Shown here: piece after piece, positions 1 to 7,937 of the stretch
Layout of the letters: every line of letters starts with the position of its first letter
Position numbering within the stretch: the first letter of the stretch is position 1
Assembly: GCF_016612535.1 (NCBI RefSeq)
Contig: NZ_JAENXS010000001.1
Location: 62,001-126,000 of the forward strand
DNA length: 64,000 nucleotides
Source of the DNA: Bradyrhizobium diazoefficiens
GTDB lineage: Bacteria; Pseudomonadota; Alphaproteobacteria; Rhizobiales; Xanthobacteraceae
Reading direction: 5' to 3'
Position numbers and translations under genes: made by a program
Notes under the pieces: generated by a model
What the model saw: the letters and a program-made list of their open reading frames with translations, nothing else
What the model was told of the DNA's origin: nothing
Database searches by the model: none

Positions 1-2
1 CC

Positions 3-200
3 GACGTGAAGCAGACCGGCGAGCAGTTCGGCAACTCGGCCAAATACCTGCGCTGGCAGGACAAGGCCACGAACCAGAAATTCTTCGCGGGCGACTTCCT
101 CGCCTTCAACAAGGAAGCCGCCGAGCTGCTGCTCGAAATCGGCATCATCAAGGCCGCGCCGAAGGTCGAGGACCTCTTTGACGCGAGCTACATCAAGTAA
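3..200 (+). CDS. ABC transporter substrate-binding protein, NitT/TauT type (C-terminal fragment)
   Basis: This is the 3' end of a gene that begins before the window; the reading frame is open from the first bases. About 65 C-terminal residues are visible, ending with a mixed helical tail (KVEDLFDASYIK). The tail resembles the C-termini of periplasmic binding proteins of the nitrate/sulfonate/taurine class. The assignment rests mainly on context: the next two genes are a NitT/TauT permease and ATPase in the same direction. The protein would be periplasmic and deliver the ligand to the permease. The ligand cannot be read from this fragment. Confidence 0.7.
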   Translation, partial: DVKQTGEQFGNSAKYLRWQDKATNQKFFAGDFLAFNKEAAELLLEIGIIKAAPKVEDLFDASYIK

Positions 201-215
201 GCCTCCCAAGAGCAG

Positions 216-241
216 CCGGCCCCATCTCGCGATGGGGCCGG
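216..241 (+). other. Intercistronic hairpin after the binding-protein gene
   Basis: A perfect 11-bp inverted repeat (CCGGCCCCATC / GATGGGGCCGG) closes a 4-base TCGC loop, 16 bases after the binding-protein stop codon. No T-run follows, so it is probably not a full terminator. Hairpins at this place often stabilise the upstream message, which would give more binding protein than permease; that role is inferred. Confidence 0.6.
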
Positions 242-272
242 AAAACTTGTTCACCGCCCGGATAGACCGTTG

Positions 273-1046
273 ATGCGTCCTCTCGACCCCGTGACGTCAA
301 AGCAGCGCGTGGCTTACGGCCTCGCGTTCTTCGTGGTGTTCGTTGCCCTCTGGTCCTGGGCGACCTTCGGCGGCCATGTGTCGAAAGTGTTCCTCGCCAA
401 CCCGTTGACCATGGTGCAGGAAGGCGTCGACCTGCTCACCAATCAGGGCTTCCTGTTCGACATCGGCATGACCATCTGGCGCGTCGTCGGCGGCTTTGTG
501 CTGGCCGCGATCATTGCCGTGCCGATCGGCGTGCTGATGGGCGCCTACAAGCCGATCGAGGCCTTCCTCGAGCCTTTTGTCTCCTTTGCGCGCTACTTGC
601 CCGCCTCCGCCTTCATTCCGCTCCTGATTCTGTGGGCCGGCATCGGCGAGATGCAAAAGCTGCTCGTCATCTTCATCGGCTCGGTGTTCCAGGTCATCCT
701 GATGATCGCTGTGACTGTCGGCGCCACGCGGCGCGATCTGGTGGAGGCCGCCTATACGCTCGGAGCCAGCGATCGCGGCATCATCCGCCGCGTGCTGCTG
801 CCATCCTCCGCGCCCGAGATCGCGGAGATCCTGCGGCTGGTGCTCGGCTGGGCCTGGACCTATGTCATCGTCGCCGAGTTGATCGGCTCGTCCTCCGGCA
901 TCGGCCACATGATCACCGACAGCCAGGCTCTGCTCAACACCGGCCAGATCATCTTCGGCATCATCGTCATCGGACTGATCGGCCTGCTCTCGGACTTCAT
1001 GTTCAAGGCGTTCAACGCCTGGCTGTTCCCGTGGAGGCTCGCGTGA
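273..1046 (+). CDS. ABC transporter permease, NitT/TauT family
   Basis: Inner-membrane permease of about 257 residues with roughly six hydrophobic helices, in the SsuC/TauC/NrtB family that moves nitrate, sulfonates, taurine or similar small molecules. The cytoplasmic coupling loop is visible as EAAYTLGASDRGIIRRVLLP, the EAA-type motif that contacts the ATPase. The ATG at 273 is preferred over a TTG one codon earlier. The stop codon overlaps the GTG start of the ATPase gene, so the two are translationally coupled. The substrate is unknown, but linkage to an M20 amidohydrolase suggests a nitrogenous organic compound. Confidence 0.9.
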   Translation: MRPLDPVTSKQRVAYGLAFFVVFVALWSWATFGGHVSKVFLANPLTMVQEGVDLLTNQGFLFDIGMTIWRVVGGFVLAAIIAVPIGVLMGAYKPIEAFLEPFVSFARYLPASAFIPLLILWAGIGEMQKLLVIFIGSVFQVILMIAVTVGATRRDLVEAAYTLGASDRGIIRRVLLPSSAPEIAEILRLVLGWAWTYVIVAELIGSSSGIGHMITDSQALLNTGQIIFGIIVIGLIGLLSDFMFKAFNAWLFPWRLA

Positions 1047-1828
1047 CGATTCTCAAGATCGAGCAGGTCTCGCGCACCTTCCCCGCCCGCCATGGCAACG
1101 CGCCGACCAGGGCGCTGGAGCCGACCGACCTCACAATCGGCAACAATGACTTCGTCACCATCCTCGGCCCCTCCGGCTGCGGCAAGTCCACGCTGCTGCG
1201 CATCGTTGCCGGCCTCGACCGTCCGACCAGCGGACGCGTCACGCTCGACGGGCGCGAGGTCACCGGCCCCGGCGCCGACCGCGGCATGGTGTTCCAGTCC
1301 TACACGCTGTTTCCGTGGCTGACGGTGCGCGAGAACATCGCCTTTGGCCTGCGCGAGCGCGGCGTGCGCGAGGCGGAGCGCAACAAGATCGCTGACACCT
1401 TCATCCGCCAGGTTGGCCTCTCCGGTTTCGAGAACCACTGGCCAAAACAGCTCTCCGGCGGCATGCAGCAGCGCACCGCGATTGCGCGTGCGCTCGCCAA
1501 TGATCCAAAGATCCTGCTGCTCGACGAGCCCTTCGGCGCGCTCGACAACCAGACCCGCGCCTTGATGCAGGAAATGCTGCTCGGCATCTGGGAGCGCGAC
1601 CAGAAGACCGTGCTGTTTGTCACCCACGACATCGAAGAGGCGATCTTCCTCGGCAGCCGCGTCATCGTCATGAGCGCCCGTCCCGGCCGCATCAAAGCCG
1701 AGATCAATGTGGACCTGCCGCATCCGCGCTTCTACAAGATCAAGACCACGCCCGAATTCGTTCAGTTGAAGGAACGGCTGGTCGAGGAAATCCGCATCGA
1801 GGCGCTGAAGGTTGCCGAACATGCCTGA
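1043..1828 (+). CDS. ABC transporter ATP-binding protein, NitT/TauT family
   Basis: Cytoplasmic ATPase of 261 residues that powers the preceding permease. Walker A is GPSGCGKST at about residues 42-50, the signature is LSGGMQQR near 137, and Walker B with the catalytic Glu is LLLDEPFGALD near 158; the switch His is in FVTHDIEEA. All key residues are present. The start is taken at GTG 1043, which has GGAGG 6 bases upstream and overlaps the permease stop as GTGA. The reading frame stays open upstream inside the permease gene, but that extension has no family similarity. The 3' end overlaps the next gene by 8 bases. Confidence 0.93.
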   Translation: MTILKIEQVSRTFPARHGNAPTRALEPTDLTIGNNDFVTILGPSGCGKSTLLRIVAGLDRPTSGRVTLDGREVTGPGADRGMVFQSYTLFPWLTVRENIAFGLRERGVREAERNKIADTFIRQVGLSGFENHWPKQLSGGMQQRTAIARALANDPKILLLDEPFGALDNQTRALMQEMLLGIWERDQKTVLFVTHDIEEAIFLGSRVIVMSARPGRIKAEINVDLPHPRFYKIKTTPEFVQLKERLVEEIRIEALKVAEHA

Positions 1829-3053
1829 CACCCAGCCGAGCGCCGATGGGATGCGCGTTCTCGCCGATCTCAATGCACTGCGCGCCCTCGGCGCCTACAA
1901 GACCGGCGTGCACAAGCCGACCTTCTCCGAGCCGCACAGGCAGTCGCTGGACTGGCTGGTGCGGAAGCTGCCCGGCGCCGGGCTCGCGCCCACGATCGAC
2001 GGCATCGGCAACGTCTTCGGCACCAGCGCAACGCCGGGACCGAAGCTGCTGGCGGGCTCGCATCTGGAAAGCCAGAACTACGCCGGTTGGCTCGACGGGC
2101 CGCTTGGCGTCGTCTATGCGCTCGAGGCTGCGCGCGTGCTCAATATCGATCCCTCCGTGAAAGGCGCGGTTGAAGTTGCCGCGTGGTGCGACGAGGAAGG
2201 TCATTTCGGCAGCTTTCTCGGATCGCGCTCCTATATCGGGCAGGTGAGCGAGACCGAGATCAACGCCGCACGCGACCGCACCGATGGCCGCACCATGCGC
2301 GACGCGCTTGGCGACATGGGGCTTGCCGGACGGGCGCGTATCACGGCCGAACCGGGACGACACGTCGGCTATTTGGAGGCGCATATCGAGCAGGGCGACA
2401 CGCTCGAAAGCGGGCAGCTCGCGATCGGCGTCGTGACCTCCATCGTCGGCATCTGGCAGTACCGCATCGATTTCACCGGTGAGCAGAACCACGCCGGCAC
2501 CACGCGCATGGCCGTGCGCAAGGACGCGGGCCTGGCGCTCGCCAAATTCTGCGTGACGATCGACCAGCGTTTTCCGGCTGCGTGCGGGCCGCGCACGGTC
2601 TGGACCACCGGCCGCGTCACGCTCGATCCGGGCGCGCCGAGCATCATTCCGGGTGGCGCCGAGATGCTGTTCCAGATTCGCGACGACGATCCTTCCGTGA
2701 TCGCACGGCTGGAGGAATTGCTGCGGATTGTGGCGGACGAGGTCAACGCGAATGGTCCCTGCACCGTAACAGTGGAGAAAATCCGCACCGGCGCGCCCGC
2801 GATGATGAATGCCGGTTTTCAGGACGCGATCGACGCCGCGAGCAAAGCATTTGCCGGCGGACGATCGATCCGCATGCCGAGCGGCGCCGGCCATGACGCA
2901 CAGATGCTCGCGACCATCATGCCGGCAGGCATGCTATTCGTGCCCTCGATCGGCGGCATCAGCCATCACTGGACCGAGAACACCGCCGACGCCGATATCG
3001 TTACCGGCGCAGAGGTCTTCGTCGACGCCTGCCGGCGCATTCTCGGCGGCTAG
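1821..3053 (+). CDS. M20-family Zn-dependent amidohydrolase (carbamoylase/allantoate amidohydrolase type)
   Basis: Protein of 410 residues in the hydantoinase/carbamoylase branch of peptidase family M20, which hydrolyses N-carbamoyl amino acids, ureidoglycolate, allantoate or related amides with two metal ions. Family blocks seen are GSHLES..LDGPLGV, the CDEEG glutamate pair, HIEQG, HAGTT, SGAGHDAQ and ISHHWTE. The usual HLD of the first block reads HLE, so this is a divergent subgroup and substrate should not be transferred from well-studied members. The ATG at 1821 overlaps the ATPase gene by 8 bases with AAGG upstream. It probably degrades the compound imported by this transporter. The stop codon overlaps that of the convergent bamA gene. 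Confidence 0.85.
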   Translation: MPDTQPSADGMRVLADLNALRALGAYKTGVHKPTFSEPHRQSLDWLVRKLPGAGLAPTIDGIGNVFGTSATPGPKLLAGSHLESQNYAGWLDGPLGVVYALEAARVLNIDPSVKGAVEVAAWCDEEGHFGSFLGSRSYIGQVSETEINAARDRTDGRTMRDALGDMGLAGRARITAEPGRHVGYLEAHIEQGDTLESGQLAIGVVTSIVGIWQYRIDFTGEQNHAGTTRMAVRKDAGLALAKFCVTIDQRFPAACGPRTVWTTGRVTLDPGAPSIIPGGAEMLFQIRDDDPSVIARLEELLRIVADEVNANGPCTVTVEKIRTGAPAMMNAGFQDAIDAASKAFAGGRSIRMPSGAGHDAQMLATIMPAGMLFVPSIGGISHHWTENTADADIVTGAEVFVDACRRILGG

Positions 3054-5563
3054 AACGACGTGCCGCCGCCGAACCTGAACTCCTGGACCACGTCGTATTT
3101 ACCCTTCGTGAGCGGCACGGCGTAATCGAAGCGCAGCGGTCCGAACGGCGAGGCCCAGATCAGGCCGACGCCGACCGACGAACGCACCAGGCTGCTGTCG
3201 TCATATTGCAGTCCGCAGGTCGGGCACGCCTTCGTATTCACTTCGCCCGTGGCCGCCCACGAGGTCGGCCCCTGGTAACCCCAGAGCGAGCCGGCATCGG
3301 CGTAGACCGCGCCCTTCAGGCCGACCTCCTTGGGCAGGAACCAGAATGGCATCTGCAACTCCATCGACGCGCCCCAATATTTGGTGCCGCCCAGCGCATC
3401 GCCAACGGTGCCGTAGCTCGCATAGGTGATGTCGCGCGGACCGATGCCGTTGGAAGCGAAGCCGCGCACGAGGTTCGGGCCCATCTGGAAGTGATCCAGC
3501 ATGCGCAGATCGTTGTTGCCGATCTTGCTGAGGACGCCGCCCTGGAGATGGATCACGCTGACGATCTCGGACACCAGCGGCGTGTAGTACTTGGTGTCGA
3601 GCGCAGTCTTCAGATAGGTCACGTCGCCGCCGACGCCGGCAAAATCCTGCTTGAAGTCGATGATCAGACCGTCCGTTGGATTCTTGTTGTTGTCGAGCGT
3701 GTTGTAGTTCAGCGTATAACCCACCGCCGACGTCAAGGTCGGACCGTTCGTGAGCTCCTTCCGGACCGGCAGGCTCGATTCGCCGTCGCCGTAGCAGCCG
3801 TAGCCATAGACGCCCGAACTCGTCGAGTTGGTCGGATCCACGCCGCCCAGCACGTTCGCGATGTAGGCCGGCGTCGGGTTGAAGGCCAGCGACGTGTTGG
3901 CCGCGTTGTTGTTACAGTTGTTGTAGTCGCTGGCGAGCGTGATGCTCTGCTGATAGAGCGAGTAGCGCAGCTGGAGCGAAAGATCCTCGCGCAACGCGAA
4001 GCCGAGGCGCGGCGAGAAACCCAGCGTCGTCACGCCATAGCTGGTGTAGCTGTTCGACAATTGCTGGCGCCAATAGGTGTCGATTCCGAGGGCGATGCGG
4101 TAGTCGAGCAGATACGGCTCGACGAAGGACAGCGAGACGCCGCGCGCATACTGGCCGTAGGTCACCGACGCTTTCGCGAAGAGCCCCTTGCCGAGCAGAT
4201 TGCGCTCGGAGACCGAAACCTCGGCCAATGCGCCGTCGGTCGTAGAGTAGCCGCCCGAGATCGAGAAATCGCCGGTCGACTTCTCTTCCATGTTGACGAT
4301 CAGGATGACGCGGTCGCTGGACGACCCGGGCTCCGTGGTGATCTTGACGCTCTTGAAATAGTCGAGATTCTTCAACCGGCGCTCGGCGCGGTCGACCAGC
4401 GCGCGGTTGTAGGCGTCGCCTTCGGAGATGTCGAATTCGCGACGGATCACGTAGTCGCGCGTGCGGGTATTGCCGCGCAGATTGATGCGCTCGATATAGG
4501 TGCGCGGACCTTCGTCGATGTTGAACACAACCGAGACGGTGTGCGATTCGAAGTTTCGGTCACCGCTCGGCCGCACGACGGCGAAAGCATAGCCGCGGCG
4601 CGAGGCCTCGATCTGCATCTCTTCGGTCGACTTCTCGACCGATTCGACATTGTAGAGCGAGCCGACATGGACGCGCGAAAAGGCGCGTAACGAGCTCGCG
4701 TCGAAATTGACGATGCCAGTGCGGAAGTCGACGATGCCGACGCGATATTGCTGGCCTTCCTCGATCTTGAAGCTGACGAGAAAACCCTTCTTGTCCGGAT
4801 CATATTCAGTCAGCGCCGCCACGACCTGCGCATCGGCAAACCCGTTCTTGAGATAGAAGCGGCGGATCAGGTCGCGGTCGGCCTCGACGCGATCTGGATC
4901 GTAGATGTCGTTGTTGCCGAGGAAGGAGAGCAGATTGCTCTCATGCGTCTTGATCACGTCGCGCAGGCGCGCGGCCGAGTAGGCGCTGTTGCCGATGAAC
5001 TCGATCGATTTGACGCCGGTCTTGACGCCCTCCTCGACCGTGAAGACGAGATCGACGCGGTTGCTCGGCTGCTCGATGATCTCGGGCGTGACGCGCACGT
5101 CGTAGCGGCCCGACCGGCGGTAGATTTCGGCGATCCGTAGCGTGTCGGACTGCACCATCGCGCGCGAGAAGGTCCCGCGCGGCTTGGACTGGATTTCGGC
5201 CGAGAGCTGCTCGTCCTTGATCTTCTTGTTGCCCTCGAATGCGATGCGGCTTATCACCGCGTTCTCGACCACCGACACGACGATGCGGCTACCGACCCGG
5301 TTGACCTTCACATCCTGAAACAAGCCGGTCTCGACCAACGCCTTGAGGCCGTCGTCGATGGCTGCCTGATCGAACTGGCCGTTCGCACCGGCCTTGAAAT
5401 AGGAGCGGACCGTTTCGGCCTCCATGCGGCGATTGCCCTCGACCACGATCACGTCCGTGGCTTGCGCCGCCGCTGCTTGCGGCAACAACGCCAGGGGAAG
5501 CGAGGTAGCCATCGACACGCCACACACGACCACCGCGACAAGCCAGGCCCGCAAAACCGACAT
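3050..5563 (-). CDS. bamA: Outer membrane protein assembly factor BamA (Omp85 family)
   Basis: Protein of about 837 residues with a signal peptide (cleavage near AAAAQA), then five POTRA repeats over roughly residues 30-420, then the 16-strand barrel domain ending in the C-terminal Phe typical of outer membrane proteins. The loop-6 motif VRGF is present (NLVRGFASNG). BamA inserts beta-barrel proteins into the outer membrane. The ATG at 5563 starts a normal signal peptide; the frame stays open for 54 codons upstream without one. Usual neighbours rseP, skp and lpxD are absent, so this may be a second, stand-alone copy. Several Cys residues in extracellular barrel loops are unusual, including a CPTC pair. 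Confidence 0.93.
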   Translation of the reverse strand: MSVLRAWLVAVVVCGVSMATSLPLALLPQAAAAQATDVIVVEGNRRMEAETVRSYFKAGANGQFDQAAIDDGLKALVETGLFQDVKVNRVGSRIVVSVVENAVISRIAFEGNKKIKDEQLSAEIQSKPRGTFSRAMVQSDTLRIAEIYRRSGRYDVRVTPEIIEQPSNRVDLVFTVEEGVKTGVKSIEFIGNSAYSAARLRDVIKTHESNLLSFLGNNDIYDPDRVEADRDLIRRFYLKNGFADAQVVAALTEYDPDKKGFLVSFKIEEGQQYRVGIVDFRTGIVNFDASSLRAFSRVHVGSLYNVESVEKSTEEMQIEASRRGYAFAVVRPSGDRNFESHTVSVVFNIDEGPRTYIERINLRGNTRTRDYVIRREFDISEGDAYNRALVDRAERRLKNLDYFKSVKITTEPGSSSDRVILIVNMEEKSTGDFSISGGYSTTDGALAEVSVSERNLLGKGLFAKASVTYGQYARGVSLSFVEPYLLDYRIALGIDTYWRQQLSNSYTSYGVTTLGFSPRLGFALREDLSLQLRYSLYQQSITLASDYNNCNNNAANTSLAFNPTPAYIANVLGGVDPTNSTSSGVYGYGCYGDGESSLPVRKELTNGPTLTSAVGYTLNYNTLDNNKNPTDGLIIDFKQDFAGVGGDVTYLKTALDTKYYTPLVSEIVSVIHLQGGVLSKIGNNDLRMLDHFQMGPNLVRGFASNGIGPRDITYASYGTVGDALGGTKYWGASMELQMPFWFLPKEVGLKGAVYADAGSLWGYQGPTSWAATGEVNTKACPTCGLQYDDSSLVRSSVGVGLIWASPFGPLRFDYAVPLTKGKYDVVQEFRFGGGTSF

Positions 5564-5867
5564 TCCACACCTCAAGAGCACCCGACTTGCTCTGAAACGG
5601 GAAAGCTGTGGCCACGGTGTGGCTTTGGGATTGCTGTACCGTTTCCGGTGATTGAGTTTGATTGAGCCGCCCGCCTGCGGAACGCCCCCGTCCCGTCGGT
5701 CAGGACAGTCAGCAACATCGGGCAAAAGATCACTTGTCTGCCAACAGCCTCACCGCGACGCCGCCCTGCCCACACCTCTGATGGAAGCCTGCTGCGCCCA
5801 CAGAAACCGCTCGAAGGAGTTACGACCTGCGGAACACCATCGGAGTGAACCGGGATGCGTATTTAAT

Positions 5868-5902
5868 GCAGCACATCCGAATTTCGGCACAGTGGAATAT
5901 TT
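5868..5902. repeat. 35-bp repeat, copy 1
   Basis: This 35-bp stretch, built around the 12-base core TCCGAATTTCGG, matches positions 39467-39501 at 31 of 35 bases in the same orientation. It lies beside the tRNA-Lys-like core and the transposase remnant. It could be a decayed end of a mobile element; its family was not identified. Confidence 0.6.
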
Positions 5903-5928
5903 CATCGAAAACGCGTTGGCATACCGGC

Positions 5929-5946
5929 GACCCGCTGATTAAGAGT
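5929..5946. other. 18-bp copy of the tRNA-Lys anticodon region (possible attachment-site remnant)
   Basis: The 18 bases GACCCGCTGATTAAGAGT are identical to 35069-35086, the anticodon stem-loop of the tRNA-Lys gene, in the same orientation 29,140 bp away. Anticodon loops are classical crossover sites for tyrosine integrases. The rest of the tRNA is not recognisable here, so only a core is left. The reading as an attachment remnant is an inference. Confidence 0.45.
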
Positions 5947-5989
5947 TCAACACCGCGCCTCCCTAGGACTTCCGAATTTCGAATATGTC

Positions 5990-6100
5990 ATGATCGATAA
6001 CACGCGCGTCCGGGTCCACCAGCATGGCACCGGCGCAAATGGGGGGACTCAAAATCAGGCCGTAGGTCGCTCGCGTGGCGGGTTGACCACCAAACTCATG
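5990..6100 (+). pseudogene. IS5-family transposase fragment
   Basis: The 37-residue stretch starting MIDNTRVRVHQHGTGANGG and continuing QAVGRSRGGLTTK is typical of the catalytic-domain segment of IS5/IS427-group transposases, around the DSTxVRAHxH block. Similarity ends at about 6100, exactly where the convergent polymerase gene ends, so only a small internal piece survives. No terminal inverted repeats were found. It marks past transposition at the edge of the polysaccharide locus. Confidence 0.7.
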
Positions 6101-7631
6101 CCTCGGTCGACGCACTCGCGGTATCAACCCTTATTTGGCTTCCGATCACGAGTCCGGCGAGCGCCAGCAAGAGCCCAAGCGCCGGCGGCGCAAACAGAGC
6201 TTCTTCCTGAAACAATCCATTCAGGAGCACGACCATGACGCCAAACCCAACAAGGCCTTGCGTCAGGTTCCCCGAGAACGCGTACAGCCGCCAGGCTTTT
6301 AGAGCTACCGCACAATAAAAACCAATCGGCACCAAAGCGGCGATGCCCATCTGGTACAGCAAGACGCCGATTGCGCTTTCGACCGCACCATCGATCGTGC
6401 CGCTTTGCTGCGCAGCGCCCCAGTCGATTGAGAAATAGCTGTCTGACAGATTTCCGCCGACACCCAAACCGCGACCGAACGGCTTTTCGAGAAATCCATT
6501 CAACCCGCCCATGAGGCCAATGACGTGATAGTCGCCAATTTGCAAGCCGATACGGATCGCAACGACCGCAAAGACAATCAACGCGACCAAACCTAACGCG
6601 AGTGTCACGGAAGCTCCAAGCAAGCGGGTCGATATCCAGGCAGCGCTTACAAAGATGACCATGATGAGCGCACCCTTGACACTGCAGAGCACCAGAAGAG
6701 GCAGCGCGGCGAGCGCCAAAAACGGACGTCCGACTGAAAACGCAAAAAGGCCGAAAAAGGCGATGCCATATCCGAAGCTAATCGGATGCATGTTTGGGCC
6801 GTTAATGCGGAGAAGCTGGGAAAGTCCGGACCCTTCGAGCAAAGGAGTATTCAAGAAATCAAACTTGAAATGGTCCTTCAGATCAACAGGAACATTTCCC
6901 GTGGCTCGCATCTCAGCTTCCCAGGCGCCCGAATGAGCAGCCTTCAGCTCTTCGAAACCCCAGAAGGTATAGCCGTTCGTGATGGCTAGCCAAGAATCTC
7001 GGAATGCAAACTCGATATAACCCAGAAGAACCAAAACGACCGCCATCGCCACCAGGAACGGCGTGGCCCGGACCTGATAGGTGACGGCAGTCAGTAGCGA
7101 CAGTTGAAACAAGAACAGCGGAAGGACAATATTGCGGAGATAAGCCAGTGCCGCTCGCGCATCGTGATCGACGCCAAGCGCGAAATAGAGCGCTGCCAAT
7201 GCCAGAGCGGCGACACCCCAGCGCATGATCTGATTAACCTCAGCCGACTGCTTCCCTTGGCCAAGCACATAAAGCGCGAAGGTGAGCAGCCACATGGCGG
7301 AGCAAACGAGAAAGTTGTAGCCCTTGATGAAGTCCAAATCGGATGGGCCAGGAATGAGCGGCGACAGAACAGAGATGAACAGATTTTGGAAAAACAAAAT
7401 AAAGATGGCGATTAGCGGCGCATGCATCGGGGCAGCGATGACGATGGCGACGGCGATTAGCGTCTCGACAGCAATGGCTAGAATTGGACTCGCCACGTGC
7501 AAGATCGAAGCAAAGCCGATCGACGCTACTGCAAGGCATATCGTCGGGACCAGATCGCGCGCGGACGCAGGCAATTGCTCTGCAATTTCGAGCTCCGCGA
7601 TCTGATACTGCGCCGGATACGGGCCGCTCAT
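6096..7631 (-). CDS. O-antigen/exopolysaccharide polymerase-like membrane protein (Wzy type)
   Basis: Very hydrophobic protein of about 511 residues with ten or more membrane helices and a large periplasmic loop in the middle, the layout of Wzy/O-antigen ligase family proteins that polymerise lipid-linked repeat units at the periplasmic face. Sequence is poorly conserved in this family, so the call rests on topology and on neighbours: a flippase, a chain-length protein and a glycosyltransferase. The start is taken at ATG 7631; a TTG at 7664 would add 11 residues. The 3' end abuts a transposase fragment. It is transcribed divergently from the flippase gene. Confidence 0.7.
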   Translation of the reverse strand: MSGPYPAQYQIAELEIAEQLPASARDLVPTICLAVASIGFASILHVASPILAIAVETLIAVAIVIAAPMHAPLIAIFILFFQNLFISVLSPLIPGPSDLDFIKGYNFLVCSAMWLLTFALYVLGQGKQSAEVNQIMRWGVAALALAALYFALGVDHDARAALAYLRNIVLPLFLFQLSLLTAVTYQVRATPFLVAMAVVLVLLGYIEFAFRDSWLAITNGYTFWGFEELKAAHSGAWEAEMRATGNVPVDLKDHFKFDFLNTPLLEGSGLSQLLRINGPNMHPISFGYGIAFFGLFAFSVGRPFLALAALPLLVLCSVKGALIMVIFVSAAWISTRLLGASVTLALGLVALIVFAVVAIRIGLQIGDYHVIGLMGGLNGFLEKPFGRGLGVGGNLSDSYFSIDWGAAQQSGTIDGAVESAIGVLLYQMGIAALVPIGFYCAVALKAWRLYAFSGNLTQGLVGFGVMVVLLNGLFQEEALFAPPALGLLLALAGLVIGSQIRVDTASASTEA

Positions 7632-7937
7632 ATAGTGTACTTTCGGCTTCGAACCTAATGGCAATAGCGCCGAATGTGTAACGTCTCGTTAACAGTTGCG
7701 AGTTCCGCCAAGATGTAGAACGCGAGATCACCGTGCGGGCCAGTTTTGAGTTGCAGGAGCGCCTCCGCTTGCTCCCCCGTCACCTTGCCCGCAATAAACT
7801 AACTCGGATCCCGCTGATGGCTCTAGGAGAGGCCGCCGGCGCGTCCAAAGCACCGCATTAACACACCCGGCTCGTAGGCATGCTATGTAGCCAACCACGT
7901 CTCTGCTCTTGAAGAGAGAGGTGCACCGGATCTTCTC
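7632..7937. promoter_or_regulatory. Divergent intergenic region between polymerase and flippase genes
   Basis: About 306 bases without a supported gene, lying between two divergently transcribed polysaccharide genes, so promoters for both are expected here. No operator, riboswitch or terminator was recognised. Confidence 0.4.

Noticed and set aside
632..1042. N-terminal extension of the NitT/TauT ATPase frame into the permease gene
   Set aside because: The extension is Arg/His-rich and overlaps the permease; the GTG at 1043 with GGAGG gives a normal-length ATPase.
3206..4690. A 494-codon plus-strand open frame inside bamA
   Set aside because: Antisense shadow of bamA; composition is low-complexity Arg/Ala/Val without domain likeness.
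5652..5942. A 96-codon plus-strand open frame upstream of bamA
   Set aside because: It runs through the 35-bp repeat and the tRNA-like core and shows no protein-like features.
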